Assembly (NCBI GenBank): GCA_015233615.1
Contig: JADFXJ010000006.1
Location: forward strand, 1 to 62,136
Source: Nitrospirota bacterium
GTDB taxonomy: Bacteria; Nitrospirota; Thermodesulfovibrionia; Thermodesulfovibrionales; Magnetobacteriaceae
DNA length: 62,136 nt
Direction: 5' to 3'
The position numbers were made by a program, and so were the translations under genes. The notes beneath the pieces are model-generated. The model searched no databases and was not told the DNA's origin. It worked only from the letters and a program-made list of their open reading frames with translations. Of the stretch, positions 1 through 8,581 are shown piece after piece. The first letter of the stretch is position 1. Every line of letters starts with the position of its first letter.

Positions 1-51
1 CTTTCCCGAATCCCAAGAAAATTCGGCTGACAACTGCCGTTACAGGCGGCA

Positions 52-1803
52 GTGGCAGAACAAATTTACCGTGTCACGGGTGAACGGTTACGAATTAAGC
101 TATGCGATGCGACAAGAATTCAAGATATAGGTTTTCTTGAAGGAGAGGGTGAAATAGAAAGTATACTCATTAACGTATATTCTCCCAATAAATCAATAAC
201 TCCCTCGGAGGTGCTTAAAAGAGCCTCCGAACTTGACGAAGCAGAAATAGATATCTTAAAGCAATTTTTATATACTCAACAAACTGAAATCGGAAGAATT
301 ATTATACATTTTACGCTATGGTTACATTTAAAAAACAACGGTATAATTCATCTGCGAGAAGCCCTCAATCTTCTATTCGTATATTACAGCACGTTCATTA
401 TAGAACGAGATATTGAAGATGAACTTTACACATATCGCCTCCTTCATAATCTTTTTTACCATTTGCCCCTCTTTTGCAAACCGGATGAGATTGCGTCATT
501 AAAAGAATTAGCAGATTTTATTGCCGCATATGAAAATAACTTAGAAAATGTTATTACTGAGATTTTCAAGCCGGCAATCCTCATTCAGCCAAATGTCCCT
601 TTCTAGTTACTCAAGCCCTTACTGACATATTATTGCTCCAGAAAATCCATAGTCCACGATAGGACTAAGTTTAAACAACTAATTGAATTGCTTCTGGCCA
701 GATGTATCGCTCAAAGAAATATTCACTGGACTAAAAATGTGCTTGATGTTTTTGAAAACTGCTTTGAAAAGGCTGAATTTATCCACCTCAAAAAGAAAGT
801 TGCAACCCTGCATTACAACGTCGGCTTACAATTGGATGGATTACAAGCCATTAGTATTTTAAAAATTGCCGCAACCATGTTCCAGCAAATAGGAGACCAT
901 ACAAGTATAGATGCCGCACAGGATGCAATAAAGAAAAAACAAATGACTATTGAGTGGCAGGTTAATGAACTAACTTTACCGACTGAATTATATGAGAAGT
1001 TTTTGCAAGAAATAGATGCATGCAAAGAAAGATTAACACAACTATCAAAAGATGGAGCAGTTTGTGCTGACCTCTTAAGCTATTTATTTGATAACCATAG
1101 ATTACCTCTGAAACAAAACATAGAAAAACAATCAATAAATATTCCTATAACATATTTGATAACAACTGTATCGGCAATGACGGAAGGGCGTAGTGGTTAT
1201 CTAAATTCTATCAAAGAGAAAGAAGAACATTGGATAGCAAATATATTTAATACAGTGTTATTCACTTATTCATTATATAAAAATTACCAAATACTTGAGT
1301 GGTTTATTAAGCAATATGGCATTGATGATCTCAAAAATTGTTTGACTGGTGTCTATCAGAAATCAATTATCTACGATGAGGGAAGAGAAGAACTTATCAC
1401 TATCGTAATTGAAAAATATTTAAAGAATGACATTGTTGGCTTTGTTTACTCAGTCATTCCACAAATAGAGGATTCTTTAAAGAGGTTACTGGAAAATACG
1501 GGAGTCAGTGTCTGTCAAAGAGATATTCAATGCCTTGAGGATATTCCCCTAAACACAATCTTGCAAAATTATAAACTAGAACTTATAAATATTTTGGGTG
1601 AGAATTTTTATGATGTTTTGTGGTTGTGCTTTGAATATCGTTTCGGTCTTAACGTCAGAAATTCACTTGTGCATGGCGGAGGTCTTTCCTATTTAAATAA
1701 ACAATATGCACTTCTATTGTTTTTCATCATTGGATTTATTTTCTACAGAGCCTACAAATTACAAATGTTCGATGATCAACTTGAAAGAAATTTCATCATA
1801 TAG
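52..1803 (+). pseudogene. DUF4209-like (HEPN-type) gene, broken
   Basis: One coding region in two pieces. A GTG-started part (52-606, 184 codons) ends at a TAG, and the same frame then reopens and runs to 1803. Between about 600 and 658 the natural protein reads better in the frame starting at 600 (PFLVTQALTDILLLQKIHSPR is preceded and followed smoothly), so two compensating single-base indels about 55 bp apart are likely. The C-terminal part has a conserved IPQIEDSLKRLL block and an RNSLVHGGG motif. Those resemble the DUF4209 family, whose RN-x3-H signature is HEPN-like. The first codons overlap a dispersed repeat end at 79-91, so the original start may be lost. The family call is moderate; the break is seen directly, though a sequencing error cannot be excluded. 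Confidence 0.6.
79..91 (+). repeat. 13-bp dispersed repeat end (ggtgaacggttac)
   Basis: The 13-mer ggtgaacggttac is identical to 50356-50368. It is also the reverse complement of 49854-49866, where the two copies bound a foldback element. Here it lies inside the first codons of the broken DUF4209-like gene, which suggests a repeat was inserted at, or fused to, that gene's 5' end. Confidence 0.45.
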
Positions 1804-1902
1804 TGATAGGATCAAATCTTCAATGTTAAGATTAAAACAGGAACAATCCATTGCCGAAACAAGAAGTATGCCGGTTTGGCTGCAAAGAGAGTAAAATGGA
1901 AG

Positions 1903-1951
1903 ACCGGATTCCTACCTTGTCATTGATAGAAGGGAGGAATCCGGTTTTTAT
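1903..1951 (+). terminator. Rho-independent terminator
   Basis: An 11-bp perfect inverted repeat (accggattcct at 1903-1913, aggaatccggt at 1935-1945) is followed by a T run. It lies 100 bp after the DUF4209-like gene and just before the convergent bacterioferritin gene, so it probably ends rightward transcription. Confidence 0.7.
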
Positions 1952-1988
1952 TGAAATTATAGAAGTTATTAAGAGCTATTAAGAGTTA

Positions 1989-2465
1989 TCAGGCATTACT
2001 ATGTATTTGTTCGGCAAGATAAGAGCCTATACCCATCTGTTTTACCTGGTCCATTTGGGCCTCGATCCAGTCTATGTGGCCTTCTTCGTCTTCCAAAATG
2101 TCTTCAAGCATCTCACGGGTTCCGTGATCGGCAAGCTCGTAACAGAGTTTTATGGCCTCACGATAGGACAGTACCGCACCTTCTTCCGCACTCCAATCGT
2201 TTTTCAATTGCTTTTCGATGTCCGGGCCTATGTGTAGAGCCTTAAGGTTACTTACAATGGGAATGCCTTCAAGGAAGAGAATCCTGGCGATGAGTTTCTC
2301 CGCGTGCTTCATCTCGTCTATAGCGCGTTTTTCAATCTTTTTGTGAAGGCGCTCGTAATCCCAATTAGCGCACATTTCGGAATGTACCATGTACTGGTTA
2401 ATTGCGGTGAGTTCATCGGCTAAAAGACTGTTCAACGTGCTGATTACTTGTTCGTTACCCTTCAT
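1989..2465 (-). CDS. bfr: Bacterioferritin
   Basis: Iron-storage and ferroxidase protein of 158 residues, the usual family length. From the chosen ATG at 2465 the protein aligns without gaps to E. coli Bfr as I know it: ferroxidase ligands E18, E51, H54, E94, E127 and H130 are present, and M52 matches the haem-ligating methionine. An upstream in-frame ATG at 2483 would add six residues, but a strong AAGGAGG lies at 2471-2478, seven bases before the 2465 start. Two direct ttggtaaaa repeats lie upstream at about 2490-2510 and may be part of the promoter. The gene stands alone, converging with the broken gene to its left. With rubrerythrin at 24.5 kb it suggests iron and peroxide management in an oxygen-sensitive organism. 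Confidence 0.95.
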   Translation of the reverse strand: MKGNEQVISTLNSLLADELTAINQYMVHSEMCANWDYERLHKKIEKRAIDEMKHAEKLIARILFLEGIPIVSNLKALHIGPDIEKQLKNDWSAEEGAVLSYREAIKLCYELADHGTREMLEDILEDEEGHIDWIEAQMDQVKQMGIGSYLAEQIHSNA

Positions 2466-2689
2466 TAAGACCTCCTTTAACATATTGTTTTACCAATAAT
2501 TTTACCAAATTTCTTCCAAAACCTCCATCGAACTCGTTTATATTAACATTATGAGTGCGCGTATGTCAATTAACAAAGTTACCTACTCGCCACGTAAGGC
2601 ACGCTAATACCTTGAATTTTAAAGATAAAACGTTCCGATAATTTATGCCATGCGTTGTGAACCTTTACCATTCGGGAATTCGCGCCGCC

Positions 2690-3313
2690 TTACCCGGAGG
2701 GTACTTCGATAACCAACGGACAGGACGACGAAAGCGATATCTTTACGTTTGTCTTAACTTCAACCTTCTCACCCGGCAACATACGCATGTCATCCACGTA
2801 CGTCTCGTTAGTCGAGCGGAGGTCTTCCACGAACCACCTGCCGCTTTCGAATGTGAATCTTACGTGCCTGCGGGAAACCGTGGAAAACCTGACGAGTATG
2901 CTTTCGCCTGTAGCCTTACGGCCTACCACGTCCCCGTGATGAACCGTGATGCTCTCGCCGTCGGTCGTACGTAAGATGATGATGCGGCTGTCCTTTTCGG
3001 TTGGCCGCCCGCCCGTCTTGATTGATACTTCCGGCTTTTCGGCGGCTTTTTCATCGTCGACTTTTCCGGTTGTTGGGGATTCGAGGGCTTCGACGGTAGG
3101 CGGTGCTTCCTCCGTCGGCAATTTCTCAGCCTGTGCTTCCTCTGCCACCCTACCCGCTTGAGCGCCTCCGCCATCCCGGGCGTCACAGTCCGCCTGCCCT
3201 TCGGACTCCGGCCGGGGGTTAATTCCGGATATGTCGCCCAGGCAACGTGAACACATCATCTCGGATAAATCGTTTTTCTCTCCGCACGTCGGGCATATCT
3301 TAACTAAAGCCAT
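2690..3313 (-). CDS. Zinc-ribbon FHA-domain protein
   Basis: 207 residues. An N-terminal four-cysteine zinc ribbon (C7, C10, C21, C24) is followed by an acidic Ala/Glu/Pro-rich linker (about 30-108) and a C-terminal FHA domain (about 110-207). The FHA fold is marked by VVGR, SRRHV and RSTNETYV, which match the phosphothreonine-binding Gly-Arg, Ser-x-x-His and Asn positions. FHA domains bind phosphothreonine peptides. The gene is the last of a five-gene cluster that includes a Ser/Thr kinase, the obvious source of a phosphorylated ligand. It overlaps the radical SAM gene before it by 14 bp and has GGAGG nine bases before its ATG. Inferred role: phospho-reader or adaptor of the cluster. Confidence 0.85.
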   Translation of the reverse strand: MALVKICPTCGEKNDLSEMMCSRCLGDISGINPRPESEGQADCDARDGGGAQAGRVAEEAQAEKLPTEEAPPTVEALESPTTGKVDDEKAAEKPEVSIKTGGRPTEKDSRIIILRTTDGESITVHHGDVVGRKATGESILVRFSTVSRRHVRFTFESGRWFVEDLRSTNETYVDDMRMLPGEKVEVKTNVKISLSSSCPLVIEVPSG

Positions 3314-3899
3314 TCTTTATTGCCTCCGAGTCTTTCTGGTGTGGTATGCCTATTACGTAAACGTAATCGCCACGGGCAAGTATTTGAACCTTTCGCTTGT
3401 CGCCCGTTTGCCCGCTGCCAATTATTCCACCACACTGGTATTCTCGGTATTCGACGTACTTTTTGCGAAGGGTTTCGTCTTTCGTAAGGATTATCATTTG
3501 CTGGTTTTGTGAGCCTTTCCAGGGGAGGTCGCTTTCAAGTCCTTCCACGAACGGGCCGTCTATAAGCACGTCTACAAGGCCGATTATCCCGGGGTAATTT
3601 TTCCCGACAAAGTCGAAAGTATGGCCGCTATACAGTATGATGTCTTCCATGCCACATTCCCTCAACCTGGTTAGCAGTGTAAATAGTGCCGCAGCCTGGC
3701 TTAAAGGCTCTCCGCCGGTTATAGTCAAGCCCTCCGGCATGGGGTTGGCGCAGTTCAGTATCGTATCTGCCACGTCTCTTACATCACGCCTGAACTTATC
3801 GTCGAATTCCCAGGTATGGGGAGCGATGCATCCCCGGCACTTTATCGTACAGCCCTGGAACCAGATGACAGCCCTCATACCCGGTCCCAAAGTATACAC
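3300..3899 (-). CDS. Radical SAM activase-like protein (NrdG-type)
   Basis: 199 residues from a GTG. CTIKCRGC (C17, C21, C24) is the radical SAM CxxxCxxC site for a 4Fe-4S cluster and SAM, and TITGGEP is the SAM-binding GGE motif. The size and the opening (VYTLGPGMRAVIWFQGC) resemble NrdG-like activating enzymes. No glycyl radical enzyme is nearby; instead it lies between a ClpB-like AAA+ gene and an FHA gene. The reading frame continues upstream of the GTG to about 3967 with family-like residues (FADLIHYP), and there is no good ribosome site at the GTG. Translation may therefore start further upstream at a rare codon, or be coupled to the AAA+ gene. The substrate is unknown. Confidence 0.8.
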   Translation of the reverse strand: MYTLGPGMRAVIWFQGCTIKCRGCIAPHTWEFDDKFRRDVRDVADTILNCANPMPEGLTITGGEPLSQAAALFTLLTRLRECGMEDIILYSGHTFDFVGKNYPGIIGLVDVLIDGPFVEGLESDLPWKGSQNQQMIILTKDETLRKKYVEYREYQCGGIIGSGQTGDKRKVQILARGDYVYVIGIPHQKDSEAIKNGFS

Positions 3900-3992
3900 C
3901 GGATAATGTATAAGGTCTGCGAAGACATCTTCGCCCGTTTCAATGCTTGTCCCGTTGCTTATTGCTTCACCTGCTTTATCGTTTCACCCGCT

Positions 3993-5813
3993 TCATTGCT
4001 TTTGTGTTACGAGTTTCCACGTCTGGTTTTCCTTCACTATGTCCGTTAATACCAGCTTGTCGCCCGATTTGGCGCCGGAACTAAAAAGAGTCCTGGAAAG
4101 CGGGTTTACCAGGGCCGCTTCAAGCTTGTTGGCTATTCCCCGGCCTCCCATAGATAGATCGGTGCAGCATATGCCGGATAGCACTTTCTCACCCTCTTCG
4201 GTAAGTTCCAGGGTTATGCCGTAGGTATCGAGCAGTTTTTCTTTCACGTTACCCAGCATCTTAGCAAGTATCCGGCTTGCCGTATCGGGCCTTATGAAAT
4301 CGAAAACGACAATGTTATCTCCGATGCGATTCAGTATTTCCGGCCTCCCTATACGGTACTTAAAGAAATCCCCGATGGCCTGGAGAATCTTTTCGTTTAT
4401 TTCTTCGAAAACCATCTCCTGGGTGACCCTCTGTATTTTCTCGCCTCCGGGGGCAACCTCGTAAAGGCCCAGGTTGCTCGTGAATACTATGAGCGATTCC
4501 GAGAAATAGACGGTCTCACCCCTGCCGGAGGTAAGGCGGCCGTCGTCGAGTATCTGTAAAAAGACGTCCAGTATCTTGGAATGGGCCTTTTCTATCTCGT
4601 CGAATAGAATGACGGCAAATGGGTTTTGTTTGATAGCGTTGGTCAACTGTCCGCCCACGTCGTAACCAACGTAACCCGGCGGGGAACCGATGAGCCGCTG
4701 GTCGGAATGCTCCTGGGCATATTCGCTCATGTCGAATCTCACGTAACCGGTTTCGGAGCCAAATATCAACTCTGCCAGCGCCTTGGCAAGCTCCGTCTTG
4801 CCCACCCCCGTGGGGCCCGCCAGAAACAACACTCCCTTGGGCCTTTGCGAAAACTTCGAGTACTGGGCACCGGCCAGGTTATAAACGGCCCTCTTCAGTA
4901 TGTCCGCGGCATTCCTTACCGCGTGGTCCTGCCCTTTCACCCGCCTTGACAGGATTTCCTCGGCGTTGGCTATTTTTGTGACGTCAAGCTTTGCCCATGG
5001 GTTTTCGATTATGCCGAGCTTGTACATCCTTATGGCGTCGCTTATATTGGAAAAGCTAACTTCGTCGCGCATTGCCATAGAGACGATGGAAATAATCTCC
5101 GAGGCATGCAGGCCGTTTGTCTCGTCGATAAACAGGGACATGCCCTCATCTCGCTTCTTATCGTCCAGAGCGTTAAAGCCATGAATCTTCCTGGACAGGT
5201 TTTCCACGACAATCTTTCTGAGTTGATAATCCGGCTTGGGAATGGAAATTACTTTAAGCCTGGCGTTTTCGAGCGTGTACCAGGCGGGCAGGTCGTTTTC
5301 CTTGTCCAGTATCCAGAAAATTGCGTTAAACTGGGGAAACGGGGACTTGTTATTCATCACGGCAGCGGCCCCGTGGGAGAGGCTGAAGAGCCTGTAGTAA
5401 AACTCCTGAACGTCGTTACCGGAAAGCTCGCCAAGCCTCGACGCCATGTTCAGTATGACGGCGGAGTATTCCTGCCGGCTTGCTACCAGTCTTTCTATCA
5501 CCTCGAATGCCTTGCCGAGAGTACACTTCAGAGACTTGTCCTTATCCAGGCTGTATTCGGTGAAGCTGTTAAATCCTGCCGGGTCGCCTTCGATTAATTT
5601 AAATCCGTTTATGGGCTCGTAATTAACTACTATGTTGAAATTGCTCCTCTTCAGGAGAGTCTTGAGGAAGTCTATGAGCCTGAGGGTTATTACACCTTGC
5701 CCGCTCTCCATCGGATATACGTCGTAAACGTTACCCCAAAGGACAAACTGGGATTTAACGGAAAGAAACCTTTCTATCTCTCTTGCCCACCGGGGTAAAA
5801 TGTCGTTGTTCAT
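3993..5813 (-). CDS. ClpB/Hsp100-like AAA+ ATPase with degenerate N-terminal half
   Basis: 606 residues. The C-terminal half (about 290-600) is a ClpA/ClpB second-ring module. It has Walker A GPTGVGKT (333-340), substrate-loop GYVG (380-383), Walker B ILFDEIEKAH (402-411), sensor-1 TSN (445-447), an arginine finger in RPEILNRI (about 490) and a C-terminal sensor-2 region (GGRGI). The first 270 residues look like an AAA fold but lack a Walker A. There is no ClpP-binding loop that I can see. Its ATG overlaps the kinase stop by 4 bp (ATGA), with GGAGG six bases upstream, so the two are translationally coupled. Inferred role: an ATP-driven unfoldase or remodeller under the control of the adjacent kinase. 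Confidence 0.85.
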   Translation of the reverse strand: MNNDILPRWAREIERFLSVKSQFVLWGNVYDVYPMESGQGVITLRLIDFLKTLLKRSNFNIVVNYEPINGFKLIEGDPAGFNSFTEYSLDKDKSLKCTLGKAFEVIERLVASRQEYSAVILNMASRLGELSGNDVQEFYYRLFSLSHGAAAVMNNKSPFPQFNAIFWILDKENDLPAWYTLENARLKVISIPKPDYQLRKIVVENLSRKIHGFNALDDKKRDEGMSLFIDETNGLHASEIISIVSMAMRDEVSFSNISDAIRMYKLGIIENPWAKLDVTKIANAEEILSRRVKGQDHAVRNAADILKRAVYNLAGAQYSKFSQRPKGVLFLAGPTGVGKTELAKALAELIFGSETGYVRFDMSEYAQEHSDQRLIGSPPGYVGYDVGGQLTNAIKQNPFAVILFDEIEKAHSKILDVFLQILDDGRLTSGRGETVYFSESLIVFTSNLGLYEVAPGGEKIQRVTQEMVFEEINEKILQAIGDFFKYRIGRPEILNRIGDNIVVFDFIRPDTASRILAKMLGNVKEKLLDTYGITLELTEEGEKVLSGICCTDLSMGGRGIANKLEAALVNPLSRTLFSSGAKSGDKLVLTDIVKENQTWKLVTQKQ

Positions 5814-8578
5814 TTCTGGCCTCCATGGTAAACCGCTTTTCTGAACTGATTGATGGCCTCGTCGATGCGGGCCTGGTACCTTACGTAAATATCGAAGCAG
5901 ATTTTAGAAAAAGACGAATCATCCAGGGCTCCCCTGATGGCTTCGGATATTATCCCAAGAATGAAGTTACGGCTGTTCGCCTGCTCAACCAACCGTTCTA
6001 TGGATCGTGCCATACCGTCCACACTTTGCCGAAGCACTGACAGTATTTCCTTGTCCACGCTCTCCCATCTTACGAGAGAGCTCTTGAGGGCCTTCGTGTA
6101 ATCCTGGAATTTCTTCAAAATGGTGGTCTCTCCGTAAGAGTTGTTCTCGTCGAAGACTATATTGGGTTTCAGATATTCCAGGGATATGGCGAACTCACTT
6201 TCGAGCATCTCTATTTGCGGGAATAGCCCGACTTCGACTCCATTTTTCACGTACCTGGATAACTCCTCGTACTCCTTCATGTAATCCCTGCCCGATGCAA
6301 ACCTCCTTATCCAGTTACGTGCAAATACAAGAGCATCCTCACCGGAGTATTGCGTCACGAAGGCTTTTTCTTTTTCGGTTAAATAAGCCATCATGAGGGG
6401 ATGCTCCCTTACGATGGCAAAAACATCACCCTCGGAAAGCAGGGCCTGCTCCTTTTGCAGGGCATCGAGCTTCCTTATGGCTGTATCGAACAGGTCGACT
6501 TTTTCGCTTAAGATCTCTTTTTGTAATGACATGGGTATGATGAATCGAGCAATCAGGCTTTCGTAATCGACCCTTTTTAGCAGCAAACCGTCGTCTTTTA
6601 TCTCCCTTAAGTATTTAATCGCCTTAACGTACCTGGAGGTAACGCCGGAGCCGATATCCTTTACTATACCGGCAGGTATCACGTATTGCTTTTCCGCCGA
6701 TTCGAGATCTTCGGGCTTAATCAAAAGCCCTTCGGAGTGGACCTTCTTAAGGAGTTTGACGGCACTTACGTATTTACCGGCTTCGTTACTGAGCAGGTAG
6801 TTCTTAATCTCTTCGGGAACGATGTACGTACCCGATAGGTATGCGTAGTCCTGCCTCGTTATAAAGCCTCCGTGGTTTTCGCCGATAAAATCTATGTGGG
6901 CGGTGAGATTGTCCTTAATGTCGGACGGTAGTATGTACTTGTCGGGGTCGAGTAAAACTTCCAGAAAAAGTATCCTGTCGAGTTTTTTTTCATACTCCAG
7001 GCTGCCCGAAAATGCCCTGTCCAGGGTGCTCAGGATTGAATAAAGCTCCCCTGCCGTGCCTTGTCCGGTTAGGTGAAGGTATTGCCTGTAGTACTCGAAG
7101 AGTTTACCGCTGAGAAGGTTATCCACGATAAGGCTCTCACCCCTGGTGCTCTTACCGTTTGCAACCCTGCTAACGCAAATAAGCAGATTACGCGGGGTTA
7201 CCAGGTGGCCATAAAAGGAAAACGGCAGGGATTTGTTAAATGTATACACGATGGTAACGATGGACAGGTCAGGGTCCGCCTGTGTCTTTTCCATTATCTT
7301 TTCGAGCCTTACGGACATGCCGAATGCGTCGTTTTTGTTAAGCCATTTCGAGAGATAGCCTCTCTGGATATACGTTGACGAGTCTTCCCAGGAGTCCTCG
7401 CTCTCTATAAAAGACTCCACAAGGTCTTCCATACTGTAATACCCGCTATCCTGAGTAGTAAACGGCACGGCAAACCTGTTTTTCCCCCGCTCTCCGGCGT
7501 CATAGTGGACTGCAATATCGGTATTGCCCCTGAGCCACGCGCCCACCTGATCGTACCCCCAACGCTTCTTCGGATCCCGCGTTAAAAGCCCGCGAAGCAG
7601 GAGCCCATACCGCGGGCCTGCCTCCTCCGGAACCTCTATACCCTTCGTAGATAGTGTGTACATGATCACGTTGGGGTCCAATCCGCTAAAAGGGTGTCTG
7701 CCAATGGTAAGCTCCAGGATTATGATACCCAAAGACCACCAGTCCGTCGCCTTGCCCACGACACCGGTAAACGACTCCGGCGACCAATAAAGGGGAGTAC
7801 CCTTCACCACCGTGAGCTTTTTGGATAGCTCCGGGTCAAGGATCGAAGATATACCGAAATCGGTAAAGATTAAGTTTAAGGGAGAGTCGCTCCTTACCAG
7901 GATATTTGACGGCTTAAGGTCCAGGTGGAGCACGTTGTTGTTATGAAGCGCACGAAGGGCCTCGGATATCTCGGTGATTATCCTTTCCATCGACGAGTCG
8001 TCCGGCTTGCCCTTCAGGTATGCCTTCAAAGAACCATACCTGGCGTGCTCCTGTATTTCATACCACCGGGCTGTATTATCGTCATATCCACAATCGTAGA
8101 TTTTAACGATATGTTCGGGGAATGTCTCGCATAGGGTTCGCACCTTTTCCAGTACCCCAACGCCGGGGTTCATGCCCCGCCTGTATAGCTTCAATACAAA
8201 CTCCCGCTCTCCTCTGGTTACTAAATAAATATCGGCCTCGGTACCTTTGGCGGGAAACTCGTCAATTATCTCATATCCCCTGAAGGCACTTTCGGAGGCA
8301 CTTGTAGAGGCGCTTAAGCCGATGGCGATTGAGGCGTTTTTCGAAGGCACTGCCCGTACCCCGGCGTCCGAGCCATAAACGCTTCCATAAACTATTCCAT
8401 TGGCACCGATAACCGTCTTGCCGGATTCGACAACCGTTTTGTCGGCATCTTTAACCGTTGTGCCCGGGTCAACAACCGTTTTTCCGGCATCCTTAACGGT
8501 TACACCGGGGTCTTTAATGGTGGAATCACCGTAATTTAAGGTTTCCACGTTATTGCCGCCTTCCATGTTGCCTTCCAC
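5810..8578 (-). CDS. Serine/threonine protein kinase with Thr-heptad N-terminus
   Basis: 922 residues. The N-terminal tail (20-58) has six heptad repeats with Thr at 20, 27, 34, 41, 48 and 55. A Hanks-type kinase domain follows (about 102-350) with ATP lysine K130, HLDLKPSN (D220, K222, N225), DFG (D240-G242) and WSPE. The remaining 570 residues are largely helical, with repeated Y-I-V/I-P motifs, and match nothing I recognise. There is no transmembrane segment, so it is probably cytosolic. The start is GTG at 8578, but an ATG four codons later (8566) is preceded by GGAAGG and may be the true start. It lies 3 bp after the coiled-coil gene and overlaps the AAA+ gene by 4 bp. It probably autophosphorylates its tail and modifies cluster partners. 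Confidence 0.88.
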   Translation of the reverse strand: MEGNMEGGNNVETLNYGDSTIKDPGVTVKDAGKTVVDPGTTVKDADKTVVESGKTVIGANGIVYGSVYGSDAGVRAVPSKNASIAIGLSASTSASESAFRGYEIIDEFPAKGTEADIYLVTRGEREFVLKLYRRGMNPGVGVLEKVRTLCETFPEHIVKIYDCGYDDNTARWYEIQEHARYGSLKAYLKGKPDDSSMERIITEISEALRALHNNNVLHLDLKPSNILVRSDSPLNLIFTDFGISSILDPELSKKLTVVKGTPLYWSPESFTGVVGKATDWWSLGIIILELTIGRHPFSGLDPNVIMYTLSTKGIEVPEEAGPRYGLLLRGLLTRDPKKRWGYDQVGAWLRGNTDIAVHYDAGERGKNRFAVPFTTQDSGYYSMEDLVESFIESEDSWEDSSTYIQRGYLSKWLNKNDAFGMSVRLEKIMEKTQADPDLSIVTIVYTFNKSLPFSFYGHLVTPRNLLICVSRVANGKSTRGESLIVDNLLSGKLFEYYRQYLHLTGQGTAGELYSILSTLDRAFSGSLEYEKKLDRILFLEVLLDPDKYILPSDIKDNLTAHIDFIGENHGGFITRQDYAYLSGTYIVPEEIKNYLLSNEAGKYVSAVKLLKKVHSEGLLIKPEDLESAEKQYVIPAGIVKDIGSGVTSRYVKAIKYLREIKDDGLLLKRVDYESLIARFIIPMSLQKEILSEKVDLFDTAIRKLDALQKEQALLSEGDVFAIVREHPLMMAYLTEKEKAFVTQYSGEDALVFARNWIRRFASGRDYMKEYEELSRYVKNGVEVGLFPQIEMLESEFAISLEYLKPNIVFDENNSYGETTILKKFQDYTKALKSSLVRWESVDKEILSVLRQSVDGMARSIERLVEQANSRNFILGIISEAIRGALDDSSFSKICFDIYVRYQARIDEAINQFRKAVYHGGQK
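8404..8521 (-). repeat. Six 21-bp repeats encoding Thr-x-x-(Asp/Glu/Gly) heptads in kinase tail
   Basis: These codons encode T-I-K-D, T-V-K-D, T-V-V-D, T-V-K-D, T-V-V-E and T-V-I-G, each Thr exactly seven residues after the last. Four of the six have Asp at +3 and one has Glu. Phosphothreonine followed by Asp at +3 is a known preference of some FHA domains, so this can be read as an FHA docking array. Phosphorylation itself is inference. Confidence 0.75.
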
Positions 8579-8581
8579 GGG

